The notes below the pieces were generated by a model. The model did no database searches. It worked only from the letters and a program-made list of their open reading frames with translations, and was not told the origin of the DNA. DNA of 64,000 bases, taken from positions 62,001 to 126,000 of the forward strand of contig NZ_JXUP01000006.1 of the NCBI RefSeq assembly GCF_001891085.1. Direction: 5' to 3'. The DNA is from Campylobacter concisus (GTDB taxonomy: Bacteria > Campylobacterota > Campylobacteria > Campylobacterales > Campylobacteraceae). Shown here piece after piece: positions 14,979-22,765 of the stretch; position 1 is the stretch's first letter; each line of letters begins with the position of its first letter. A program made the translations under genes and the position numbers.

Positions 14979-17137
14979 TAGAACTGCTCACCTCTTTTCA
15001 ACAATTTTTTTAGGCGAGCAATCTGTTCTTCTCCCAAGTCTTCCAAGAAAATTTCCCCGTTTTCAAGCTCCGTAACTAAATTTTCTATATTTATTTTGCT
15101 TTTCTGAACTTTATTCTTTTCTGCTGCACTCATATCACGATTAACTATGTTCATTTTTTCTCTTTGAGATTTATCTGGATAAATAAAATCCAAAGTATAA
15201 TTGTGAGACTTTATTTTTTTATATTCATCAATTAATTTATCCATATCTTCTCCAACACCTAAAACTCTTACCCAGGCTTTACTTCTTGTTATAGCTGTAA
15301 ATAACTGATTCCTTTTCTTAGCTAAGTCATAATAAGAATCATAACAAGATTCAGCATTTATAACATATACCATAGCTGCCTCATTTCCTTTAGCTCTATA
15401 AATACCAGTAAATGCCACTGAGTCATTGTTTTCTGCAAAAAATATATCTGGTGTAGTATCTACTCCAGCTGTATGAGAATTGATATTTTTTTCAAAAAGC
15501 ATAGCTCGAATAGGAGCTACATTTACTTTTGTAGTCAACGGATCAGGGTTAATTACAATAATATCATCTGTCCTTAATTCATCTTCTGTTAAATTGATTT
15601 TTATTTGCTCGGCAACCCATTTATTCTGTTCTTCTTGACTTTTAAAGGACTTAAATATAATTAAATCATCAATATCAGAATGCTTTTCTAAGAATTCGGG
15701 ACTACTTGATGCAGTTCTTGCCAAAATAACATGCTTTCCATCTTCTAAAGTTCCTTCTTTTACCTCGTATCCAACATCCCCCCATAAGGAATGCTGCTCA
15801 AACATTTGTACCAAACCTGTTTTTGAATTTGTCTCGTTCTCTCTATATATGCCAAAGCCTAGTGCATGGGCTGTCACCAATGCAGGTCTTGAATTTCTAT
15901 AGCACTTTTCAAGAATAATATCCTGTTGTGGTTTTCCTTCCTCAGGGGCATAAAATTTAACTTTCGGTGTTCCGTTTTCAAAATTACCAAATATCTCTTC
16001 CGGTGACGGTAGAGACTGTGTTCTTAAATTTTGCAACTCATCGTATGCGTAAACCAATCTTTTAGGATTCTTTGACATCTCATAACACATCCTCAAAAAG
16101 CTCGGCGAAAAATCTTGCGCTTCATCAACCAACACAGCATCAAATATCTCCATAACATTCGATTTTACTTCATTTAATGCTTTTTCACATGTTTCTCCAA
16201 ATGGATCTAATGAGCCAAACCTATTTCTCGCTGTTCTATAATCTCTATATTGCACATTGTTTAAAGCACAAAAAGTATAGTATATCCCATTATTATCTCC
16301 GCCGCCAGAAGAACCCCATGCATGCATAATTTGCAAATTATCCCAATCGGGTTCTTCGTTTGTTTGTTCTATATAAAATGTATTAATTAATCGTCTAAGT
16401 TGCCCTTTTAATGATCTTGTATTAAATGTAATAGCTATTTTCCAGTCAGGATGCTGAGCGTGCAAATAAGCTGCTTTTAATGCAAGTACTATTGTTTTTC
16501 CTGATCCAGCTAGTCCGCGTATCCTTTGCACCCCCTCAACAGTTTCTATTACCGCTTGGCTCTGTCTGTTATCTAAATTAGCAATAGAGTCCTCCAGTGT
16601 CTTTAGCTTAGCACCCTTGGAATTAGCACTTAAAACCTCTTTTCTCTTCTTCCCTTTTCTAATGGTTGAAATTGCTTGTAGAACTGAAACTAAATCATTA
16701 TAATACTCTTGGTCTTTCCATTCTACCTCTGAAATACATTTTGTCATGGTGTTAATATTACATAAAGGATAGTACTTATTATAGTCTGTTAGCGATTCAA
16801 TAAATGGAGCAAAAGTTATCACATTTATATCAACACACAATTGCCTTTTTTTCACCAATTGTTTGTATCCTTTTAATTTGGATTCAACTTTATTAGCACA
16901 GTCATCCTGGATTTCTTCATAACCTTCAATATTCTTATTTTCAACTAAATTAAAAATAACCAATCCCTTTTCTTTAGAAATCCATAATGCATCTATAGGA
17001 TATGCCCCTTCTACGGTTCCTATTATTGGATATCCAATATATAGATATCCTTCTAAGTCACTATCTCTTTGAAAGTATCTTTTTAACTCTTCACTGGCTA
17101 ATGGTTTTTGCGTTGACCCAATAATTATATTTACCAT
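14978..17137 (-). CDS. Superfamily 1 (UvrD-like) helicase with N-terminal nuclease-like region
   Basis: In this 719-residue protein, Walker A is GLAGSGKT near residue 208 and Walker B is DEAQDF, followed by UvrD/Rep-type C-terminal motifs (FTGIYRAKGNEA and FTAITRSKAW). The first 180 residues contain a segment with IGTVEGAYPIDALWI and KGLVIFNLVE. This resembles a NERD/PD-(D/E)XK nuclease arrangement, though E appears where K is usual. It would unwind and possibly cut DNA. It is coupled to the DUF2290-like gene and lies beside a decayed IS1595-type element, which may have brought the pair in. The low GC (19 of 60 at 16021-16080) sets it apart from the FDH cargo. Confidence 0.75.
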   Translation of the reverse strand: MVNIIIGSTQKPLASEELKRYFQRDSDLEGYLYIGYPIIGTVEGAYPIDALWISKEKGLVIFNLVENKNIEGYEEIQDDCANKVESKLKGYKQLVKKRQLCVDINVITFAPFIESLTDYNKYYPLCNINTMTKCISEVEWKDQEYYNDLVSVLQAISTIRKGKKRKEVLSANSKGAKLKTLEDSIANLDNRQSQAVIETVEGVQRIRGLAGSGKTIVLALKAAYLHAQHPDWKIAITFNTRSLKGQLRRLINTFYIEQTNEEPDWDNLQIMHAWGSSGGGDNNGIYYTFCALNNVQYRDYRTARNRFGSLDPFGETCEKALNEVKSNVMEIFDAVLVDEAQDFSPSFLRMCYEMSKNPKRLVYAYDELQNLRTQSLPSPEEIFGNFENGTPKVKFYAPEEGKPQQDIILEKCYRNSRPALVTAHALGFGIYRENETNSKTGLVQMFEQHSLWGDVGYEVKEGTLEDGKHVILARTASSSPEFLEKHSDIDDLIIFKSFKSQEEQNKWVAEQIKINLTEDELRTDDIIVINPDPLTTKVNVAPIRAMLFEKNINSHTAGVDTTPDIFFAENNDSVAFTGIYRAKGNEAAMVYVINAESCYDSYYDLAKKRNQLFTAITRSKAWVRVLGVGEDMDKLIDEYKKIKSHNYTLDFIYPDKSQREKMNIVNRDMSAAEKNKVQKSKINIENLVTELENGEIFLEDLGEEQIARLKKLLKRGEQF

Positions 17138-17376
17138 AACAATTCTCCTTTTATTAATTTCACCATATCATTTACTTTTATCTACCACATAACGTTACCG
17201 ACCAGAGAGGAGATTTTCTCTATTATTTTTTGACTTAAGACAAGTCAAATGGATTCTCTATTATAAATTTTAATAAAATGCGATAAAAACTCTTTTATAG
17301 AAACGTCACTTGTGTAAGTACTTTGCTTGTTTTGTACTTTTGGTATTATTATATCTAAAATTCGCATTTCTTCGAG
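17138..17376. other. AT-rich spacer, no gene
   Basis: This 239-base stretch separates the helicase start from the transposase remnant. TTCTCCTTTTATT just upstream of the helicase start gives an AAGGAG ribosome site on the minus strand. Nothing else stands out. Confidence 0.4.
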
Positions 17377-18075
17377 TCAAACAAGAAATTCTCTTTTCTT
17401 ATCCCTATTAAATTTAGCTAGTCTATGCTTGTGGCGTATCCCCGTCTGCTTGTAGTAGCAAGATGAAGTCGCAACTAAAAAGTTTTCTATACCATTGATA
17501 TGGTTTTTACTATTAGTAAATTCATTCTTTGAGTGTTTTACTCTATAATGAGCTTTGTCTCCATAATCTACCAATCCGTCATAAGCTTTCCAGCAATCAG
17601 AATAAATCGTGCTCTCGTCTAATTTGTCAAACTCCGATAATATCAGTATCAGTTCATTTGCAGAACAGTTTTTAACTATTTGGATATAGATCTTACCGTT
17701 ACGCTTTAGCATTCCGAATAGCGGAGTTTTATTTGCCACGTGCCTCTACCTCTTTTACCCCTTGCACTTTTAGACCCGAAGTAGCTTTCGTCTATTCCTA
17801 TCTCGCATGAAACTTAGATACTTTTAACTTCGCTACGCTCGTTACTTTTTAAGATCTCACACTCGCTAGCCATTAAAATTCTGATGTTGTTGGTTATTTT
17901 ATCCAAGAGAGTGCAAGTGCAAAATTGATTGTTTTTTCTGATATTTTGGTAAAATCTTCTATTTTTACAGCTTCTATCTCGGCCGAGAAATACCATAAAA
18001 TCTCTCTAAATTTCTTTTCCAAAATTCTGGAGCGGACTATATGCTTATTTTTCATCGCTCTCATCGTAACTTAAT
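17370..18075 (-). pseudogene. Decayed IS1595 (ISXO2-like) transposase
   Basis: The segment 17739-17377 reads in one frame as the DDE domain of ISXO2-like transposases: NKTPLFGMLKRNGKIY, IYSDCWKAYDGLVDYG, HYRVKHSKNEF and NHINGIENF are all recognisable. Just upstream, in a second frame (about 17815-17740), is the first catalytic block EIGIDESYFGSK followed by RGKRGRG, and the change of frame falls at the GGCACGTGGC near 17740. The usual continuation after IENF is also scrambled, and the N-terminal zinc ribbon is not recognisable. At least two frame disruptions make it inactive. I could not define its terminal inverted repeats. It lies between the helicase pair and the aminotransferase gene. Confidence 0.75.
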
Positions 18076-18131
18076 ACTCTTTATGTTTGCATTAAGTTAC
18101 AATAAATCTTAAATTTTATCTTTTTTTACGC

Positions 18132-19460
18132 TTAGAAAATTTTCCCGCCGAACATCTCATACATCGCCTTTTCCTCACCCCAAAGCTCGCGGTGCTTTTT
18201 GATGCAGGATTTTATCGCGCCAACTAGATATAGCACGTCTTGCTCGGCGTGCGTGTAGTGCAGGCTCACGCGCACGAAGCCGGGCTTGGCTTCTGGCATG
18301 CGCCCCTCCTTGATACCCAGCAGGTCGTGAGCGTACGGCCCCGCGCACATCACGCCCGCGCGCGTCTGGATACCGAAGTCGTTGCTAAGGCTCGCGGCGA
18401 AATCATACGCCGAGACGCCGCGCACGTTAAAGGAAATTATCGGCAGCCGCGGCGCGCACTTTGGAGCGTAGTTTATGATCTCGTCTATGCTTGCTAGCTC
18501 GCTCTCAAAAAGTCGCGCGAGCTCATCCTCGGCGCTTTTTATTTGCTCGAAGCCCACCTCGTTTCGCAGCGCGTATGCCAAATTTGCCCGCATAAGCCCG
18601 ATAATAGGCGGCGTACCGCCTTCCTCTAGCTGCTCGGGATTTTTCAAAAACACGTGCCCTTCGCGGCTAGCGTAGGCGACCGTCCCGCCCGCGGCAAACG
18701 TCGGCACGTCGCTACCGAGCAGCTCTTTTTTAATCGCCAAAAGCCCGCAGCTAGCAGGCCCTCCTAATAGCTTATGCGGTGAGAGGAAAATCGCATCGAA
18801 ATAGTCACAATCTAAATTTGTGTGCGAACTCAGCGCCGCGCAGTCAAAGGCCACGATGCCGCCCGCAGCTCTGATTAGCTCGCTGATCTTTTTATAGTCG
18901 CTAATGACGCCCGTGACGTTCGAGGCGGCGCTAAACGAGCCAATAATGCGGCGTCCGGCATTTAGCTTCAGGATGCGCTCAAGCGCTAGCAGATCGATCT
19001 CGCCTGATTCACTAAGCGGCACGCGCATGTAGTCGCAAAGCCCCTCGCGAAAGCTAAGCTCGTTTGAGTGGTGTTCGTACGGCGAAACGAGCACGAGCGG
19101 AGGCTGAGCGGCGCGTAAATTTGCCTCGCCGATCGCGCTTCTGGTTGCAGGCGGCAGGTAGATGCCAAGCAGCTCCTGAAATTTCTTGATCGCTGCCGTC
19201 GCACCCTGCCCACAGGCGATGAGATAAAACCGCTCGTCAAGGCCTAGCAGCTTTTTTAGGCTCTCGCGCGCACCCTCGTAGCGCCGCTGCGTGATGATGG
19301 CGCTCGAGCTACTGTCGGAGTGTGTGTTGGCGTAGGTTTTGAGAACATCTGCTATCTCGCGCTCTACGGGCTCATAAGCAAGCCCGGAAGCCGCGAAATC
19401 AAAATAATGCACGCCCGGTTTTAGGATGATATTTTTTCTTATTTCGTCTAAATTTGCCAT
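18132..19460 (-). CDS. Cysteine desulfurase-like class V aminotransferase
   Basis: This 442-residue PLP enzyme of the SufS/CsdA/NifS fold has the lysine that binds PLP in SPHKLLGG near residue 230. The cysteine that would carry the persulfide is in RAGVMCAGPYAH near residue 368. Family members take sulfur from cysteine or selenium from selenocysteine. FdhD of E. coli needs sulfur from IscS to activate formate dehydrogenase, so a desulfurase encoded beside fdhD on the same island suggests a dedicated sulfur or selenium donor. It starts 183 bases after the small 62-aa gene, across a hairpin, so it may have its own promoter. Composition is GC-rich like the other FDH genes. Substrate is unproven. 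Confidence 0.82.
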   Translation of the reverse strand: MANLDEIRKNIILKPGVHYFDFAASGLAYEPVEREIADVLKTYANTHSDSSSSAIITQRRYEGARESLKKLLGLDERFYLIACGQGATAAIKKFQELLGIYLPPATRSAIGEANLRAAQPPLVLVSPYEHHSNELSFREGLCDYMRVPLSESGEIDLLALERILKLNAGRRIIGSFSAASNVTGVISDYKKISELIRAAGGIVAFDCAALSSHTNLDCDYFDAIFLSPHKLLGGPASCGLLAIKKELLGSDVPTFAAGGTVAYASREGHVFLKNPEQLEEGGTPPIIGLMRANLAYALRNEVGFEQIKSAEDELARLFESELASIDEIINYAPKCAPRLPIISFNVRGVSAYDFAASLSNDFGIQTRAGVMCAGPYAHDLLGIKEGRMPEAKPGFVRVSLHYTHAEQDVLYLVGAIKSCIKKHRELWGEEKAMYEMFGGKIF

Positions 19461-19548
19461 TTTTTACTCTTTAAATTTGATACAGTAATTATAGTAAATT
19501 TTCGCAAATTTCGGGCTTTTGCTGTGGAAATGATTTAGTAAATTTGGA

Positions 19549-19577
19549 GGTTAAATTTGAACAAGCTAAATTTAACC
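19549..19577. terminator. Hairpin between the 62-aa gene and the desulfurase gene
   Basis: Perfect 10-base arms, GGTTAAATTT (19549-19558) and its complement (19568-19577), have a 9-base loop. A second small hairpin, CCGCAAAGCGG, overlaps its end. There is no long T-run on the minus strand, so it could be a weak terminator or an attenuator. Confidence 0.35.
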
Positions 19578-19643
19578 GCAAAGCGGCAAATTTAACTTGA
19601 TAAAGCACAGAAGCGCGAGCCACAGAGGCTCACGACCATTTTA

Positions 19644-19832
19644 TTATTTGTTTATAAAATTTTTCTCTAGCCACTCGATGGCTTTTGCCTCTGTTTCGAA
19701 GCGTCCGCTTTTAGCGACCTGATTTTGCCCCTCGTAGAAGCGAATCCTGATACCGTCTTGGACGCTATCTACCTTTACTCTAGTGATCTTGTCTTTGTTT
19801 AGATAGACCCTATCGTTTAGTTTTACGTACAT
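19644..19832 (-). CDS. Small conserved-looking protein (62 aa), function unknown
   Basis: This 62-residue protein starts MYVKLNDRVYLNKDKITRV and ends with an amphipathic EAKAIEWLEKNF helix. It is predicted soluble, with alternating beta strands and one helix, like a small beta-barrel plus helix. It carries no cysteine or metal motif. A GGGAG sequence upstream on the minus strand supports the ATG. It follows the ModE-like gene by 27 bases and so belongs to the fdhD-modE transcript. I do not recognise a family and assign no function. Confidence 0.6.
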   Translation of the reverse strand: MYVKLNDRVYLNKDKITRVKVDSVQDGIRIRFYEGQNQVAKSGRFETEAKAIEWLEKNFINK

Positions 19833-19859
19833 TTTTTCTCCCTTAAATTTGATGTGGTT

Positions 19860-20627
19860 TTATTTCTTTTTATCTTTTGCGTCGTCTTTGGTCGAGTCCT
19901 TTTTCTCGCCGTCTTTTTTCAAAAATAGCTCCTTAAAGCGCTTATCCGCAAAATCCTCGATATCGTTTTGTAGCTGCCTATAGGCGTTTATCAGCTCATG
20001 CGCGCGTTCGTTTAGTGTCGTACCGGCATTTTCGCCGCCGCCTTGCCTAGTCGTAAAAAGCTCCTCTTTTAGATTTTTTTGCAAAATTTGCAGATGAGTC
20101 CAGCATTTTTTATAGTTCATTCCTAGGATTTCGGCGGCCTTTGAGATCGAGCCGACCTCGGCGATGACGTCTAGGACTTCGGTTTTGCCCTTACCGAAGA
20201 TCAGCTCGCCCTCGTCGTTTTCTATCCATGTTTTGGTTTTTACTCTCATCTTTTTTCCTTTCTTCTCCTTAAAACACCTCAGCTGGCAGTATTTTACGTC
20301 GATTTTATAGTCTTTTAGCGTCGAGCGGATCGTCTTTAGCCCCACGCCAGCAGCCGCGTCTCTAGCGTCTTTGCACAGTATTCTGCCCTTTTCGTCGATC
20401 ATCTGTTTTAGCTGCGTCATCACGGTGTATTTGCCGCGTCCGTTTTCCAGTCCGCCAAACTGCCCCAGCTCGCAGTTATCTATCTTTACGCCCATTTTTT
20501 CGGCCTCGTCGCTAACCTCGCCGATCTCTACGCCTAGCTTTGAGGCGATCTTAAACGCCGCTCCGCAGTCTAGCCTGCCCTTTGGATTTAATAGTTTTTC
20601 GATCAGTTCGCGGATTTGCTCACTCAT
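19860..20627 (-). CDS. ModE-like transcription regulator with duplicated N-terminal module
   Basis: This is a 255-residue protein. Residues about 145-215 form a ModE/LysR-type winged helix: SISKAAEILGMNYKKCWTHL, then FTTRQGGGENAG and TTLNERA. The N-terminal half holds two related modules, each with KGR, a Cys, an Ala-rich helix and a second Cys (LDCGAAFKIASKLGVE and ILCKDARDAAAGVGLK). These replace the C-terminal Mop domains of E. coli ModE. The C-terminus is a lysine/aspartate tail. It lies between fdhD (8-base overlap) and the 62-aa gene. It is the natural candidate to bind the TATGC-N7-GCATA boxes at fdhF, torD-fdhAB, tup and fdhD. How it senses Mo or W without Mop domains is open; TupC's TOBE domain or the Cys modules are options. 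Confidence 0.82.
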   Translation of the reverse strand: MSEQIRELIEKLLNPKGRLDCGAAFKIASKLGVEIGEVSDEAEKMGVKIDNCELGQFGGLENGRGKYTVMTQLKQMIDEKGRILCKDARDAAAGVGLKTIRSTLKDYKIDVKYCQLRCFKEKKGKKMRVKTKTWIENDEGELIFGKGKTEVLDVIAEVGSISKAAEILGMNYKKCWTHLQILQKNLKEELFTTRQGGGENAGTTLNERAHELINAYRQLQNDIEDFADKRFKELFLKKDGEKKDSTKDDAKDKKK

Positions 20628-21402
20628 AGATTCTCTCCGCGCCGCTATATACGTTTATGTTTTCGCCGCGCGCGAAGCCGCACAGCGTGAGGTTAAATTT
20701 ACGCGCTATCACGACGCCAAGGCTAGTGGGAGCCGTGCGCGAGACGAGCACGGGGATGCCGTGCATGACCGCTTTTGCTACCATTTCTGAGCTTAGCCTG
20801 CCGCTCACCATCAAAAACGAATTTTGTAGCTGCGCACCGGCTAGTATAGCTTTGCCGACGGCTTTGTCTATGGTGTTGTGCTGAGCAATATCCTCGCCGA
20901 TGTAAAACTGCTCTCCGCTCACGAAAAGCTTAGCCGTGTGCACGCAGCCCGTCATCTCGTAAAGCTCGCACTGCGTGTAAAACTGCCCCATCTGGCGCAA
21001 AATTTCGTCTTTGTGAAATTTTACGTCGGCCTTTATGGAGCGCGCTGCAATAGCCTCAGGGTCGATGTTTGCCGTCGAGCTGCGCCCGCAGCCGCTGATT
21101 ATCACTTTTTCCTCGTCAAACTGCTCGAGGCGTTTTTCGTTGATTTTAGCCTTTACCCGCACGCTTAAAGCGTCGCCTGAAAGCTTTATACTCTCGATAT
21201 CCTCAGGGCTTGCGATCAAATTTTCGCTGATGAGATAGCCCGCAGCTAGTGCCTCCTGATCGGTCGGAGTCGCCATGAGTGCGCCGAAACGATTGCCGTT
21301 TATGTAGATCTCAAGCTTGATCTCGCGCACCAAAATATCATCAACGACGCTTTTTTGCGCGCCTTTAAATTTGGTGATTTGCGTCGTAAAAATCGGTTGC
21401 AT
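20620..21402 (-). CDS. fdhD: Formate dehydrogenase accessory sulfurtransferase FdhD
   Basis: This 260-residue FdhD protein transfers sulfur to the Mo/W-bis-pterin cofactor and is required for active formate dehydrogenase. The C-terminal core is clear: a TGCVHTAKLF segment, GEDIAQHNTIDK, LMVSGRLSSEM, ISRTAPTS-like RTAPTSLG and NVYSGAERI. E. coli FdhD uses a CxxC loop; here the corresponding loop reads IISGCGRSSTANI, with one Cys and Ser at the second position. This is the first gene of the fdhD-modE-62aa operon. An exact operator-type box (21540-21556) lies upstream. GC-rich like its neighbours. Confidence 0.92.
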   Translation of the reverse strand: MQPIFTTQITKFKGAQKSVVDDILVREIKLEIYINGNRFGALMATPTDQEALAAGYLISENLIASPEDIESIKLSGDALSVRVKAKINEKRLEQFDEEKVIISGCGRSSTANIDPEAIAARSIKADVKFHKDEILRQMGQFYTQCELYEMTGCVHTAKLFVSGEQFYIGEDIAQHNTIDKAVGKAILAGAQLQNSFLMVSGRLSSEMVAKAVMHGIPVLVSRTAPTSLGVVIARKFNLTLCGFARGENINVYSGAERIYE

Positions 21403-21539
21403 GATTTTCCTTAATTTTTGCGAAATGATAGCTTGAAAATCTAAATTTGAGATTTGATTGTAGTGAAATCTTGCTTAAATCAAGCAAAAACTTAAACGTA
21501 TTTTAGCGCGTTTTTATCGGTATTTTATGATAATTTATA

Positions 21540-21556
21540 TATGCAAATTTAGCATA
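21540..21556. promoter_or_regulatory. Operator box upstream of fdhD-modE (site 5)
   Basis: Exact TATGC-N7-GCATA with spacer AAATTTA, extending one base pair further on each side. It lies 138 bases before the fdhD start. It would make the regulator gene part of its own regulon. Confidence 0.65.
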
Positions 21557-21831
21557 TTTCTTAAGATATTTTTTGGCTACGATTTTATCATTATCTATCA
21601 TTTGTATAAGAAATAAAAGAATAGTAAAATATAGTATAAGGCTAGAATTGGATCGCACATAACTTGCTGTATATAGGTTAAATGTTGAAAAATTATAAAT
21701 ATAATTTGTAGCCTGATATAGGATAGAAAAGAAAATTTATGTTATAGAGTCGAATCAAAAAATAATTTTTGTCAAGTTGTATTTTACTGTTATATAGCCC
21801 TTGCATAACTCAAACGTACCGACAGTATATG

Positions 21832-21971
21832 AAAACTTAGACATTTTATCGGCGAGAAATCATTTTCGAGCGATAAAGTTTCGTCTAAGTTTTTATATTT
21901 TTCTTTTGCTCGGCCAAAGAAAAATATAGGCCGTCTGCCAAGACCTTACAGCAAACTCATTCGAGTTTGCT
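21832..21971. other. Three consecutive perfect hairpins, possible structured RNA or small element
   Basis: Hairpin 1 has 11-base arms at 21832-21842 and 21883-21893, with an inner TTTATCG/CGATAAA stem. Hairpin 2 has 13-base arms at 21894-21906 and 21916-21928, starting directly after hairpin 1. Hairpin 3 has 9-base arms at 21950-21958 and 21963-21971 with an ATTC loop. There is no coding frame across them. This could be a non-coding RNA, tandem terminators, or the remains of a small inverted-repeat element. Confidence 0.5.
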
Positions 21972-22256
21972 AAGTAAGTATTAACATATTGTCCTATGTA
22001 GGGGTTGTTTATTCTTGATATTCTGATAAATTATATCAAATTCTAAGACTGTATGATAGAATTAGAAGCGATTGTTTTTTATTAAGTTAAAGTAAATTTT
22101 GATTTATATGGAAATTTACTTTTATTTTTTATTTGATATTTTAGCACAAATTTTCAAAATTAAGATGTTGTTAGTTTTTTATAGCATAAATAAAGATTAA
22201 AGTAGAGATTGTTTTTTGAGCAAGAAATAAGAATCAAAAAGAAGAGTATTTTGTGC

Positions 22257-22265
22257 GGGGGGGGG
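22257..22265 (+). repeat. Homopolymeric G9 tract
   Basis: Nine consecutive G lie in an otherwise AT-rich region. In Campylobacter such tracts are slippage-prone and often switch genes on and off. No intact gene spans it here. Confidence 0.8.
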
Positions 22266-22492
22266 TTAAGATTATTTGATAAAACAAGCATCGCTATAAT
22301 ATAGCCGTATTTGTTTTTGTAGTAGTGTTAAAACCTCGATTTAGTTGCGTTTTAAATATGTCCATGTTATAAGAGCCTTATTTTTCCAAATCCTAGCTAT
22401 CATATTCGCAAGAACCCCGCCTTGAGAACCGACAAAGCTTAATATTTTTTATCCTGTATTAGTTTGGGCATTTATTAGATAATTAATCTCAC

Positions 22493-22765
22493 TCAAACTA
22501 TCGCCACTCTTTTACCGCAAGCTTTTATGTAGTTAAAGAATGTTTTATACTTGATATTATACGCTCCGCTTTCTATCCTAGCTACGGCTGATTGGGTTAT
22601 GCCCATCCTTTTAGCTACCTCGCTTTGAGTTAGCCCGGCCTCACTTCTGGCGTCTATTAAAGCTTCTATGGCTTTATATTCGTCCTCCAGCGCATCGTAT
22701 TGCGCTTTAAATTCCGGATTTTTTAGCTCTTCTTTTAAAACTTCTCTAAAATTAACGGTTTCCAT
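22493..22765 (-). CDS. HigA-like antitoxin (XRE helix-turn-helix)
   Basis: This 90-residue protein has a helix-turn-helix in its C-terminal half: LTQSEVAKRMGITQSAVARIES, a classic XRE/Cro fold ending in GKRVAIV. The N-terminal half contains EYKAIEALIDARSEAG. It follows the toxin-like gene with a 14-base overlap, so it is translated from the same message. Toxin first and antitoxin second is the HigBA order. It would neutralise the toxin and repress the operon. Position next to the integrase suggests it keeps the island from being lost. Confidence 0.85.
   Translation of the reverse strand: METVNFREVLKEELKNPEFKAQYDALEDEYKAIEALIDARSEAGLTQSEVAKRMGITQSAVARIESGAYNIKYKTFFNYIKACGKRVAIV

Larger units (their letters stand above)
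21403..22492. other. 1.1-kb AT-rich intergenic region with operator, three hairpins and a G9 tract
   Basis: I find no intact gene here. From left to right it holds a possible fdhD -10 box (minus strand TACAAT at 21462-21457) and the operator box at 21540-21556. Three successive perfect inverted repeats lie at 21832-21971, and a run of nine G at 22257-22265. A short minus-strand reading frame at about 22451-22341 (containing GGVLANMIARIWKNKALI) may be the remnant of a lost gene. The composition is much lower in GC than fdhD, marking a boundary in the island mosaic. Confidence 0.6.

Noticed and set aside
17814-17996. 60-codon minus-strand frame as a separate gene
   Set aside because: It overlaps the decayed N-terminal part of the IS1595-type transposase and has no independent support.
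21811-21818. A further operator copy around GCATA at 21812
   Set aside because: The bases seven upstream (TATAT) match the TATGC half at only three of five positions.
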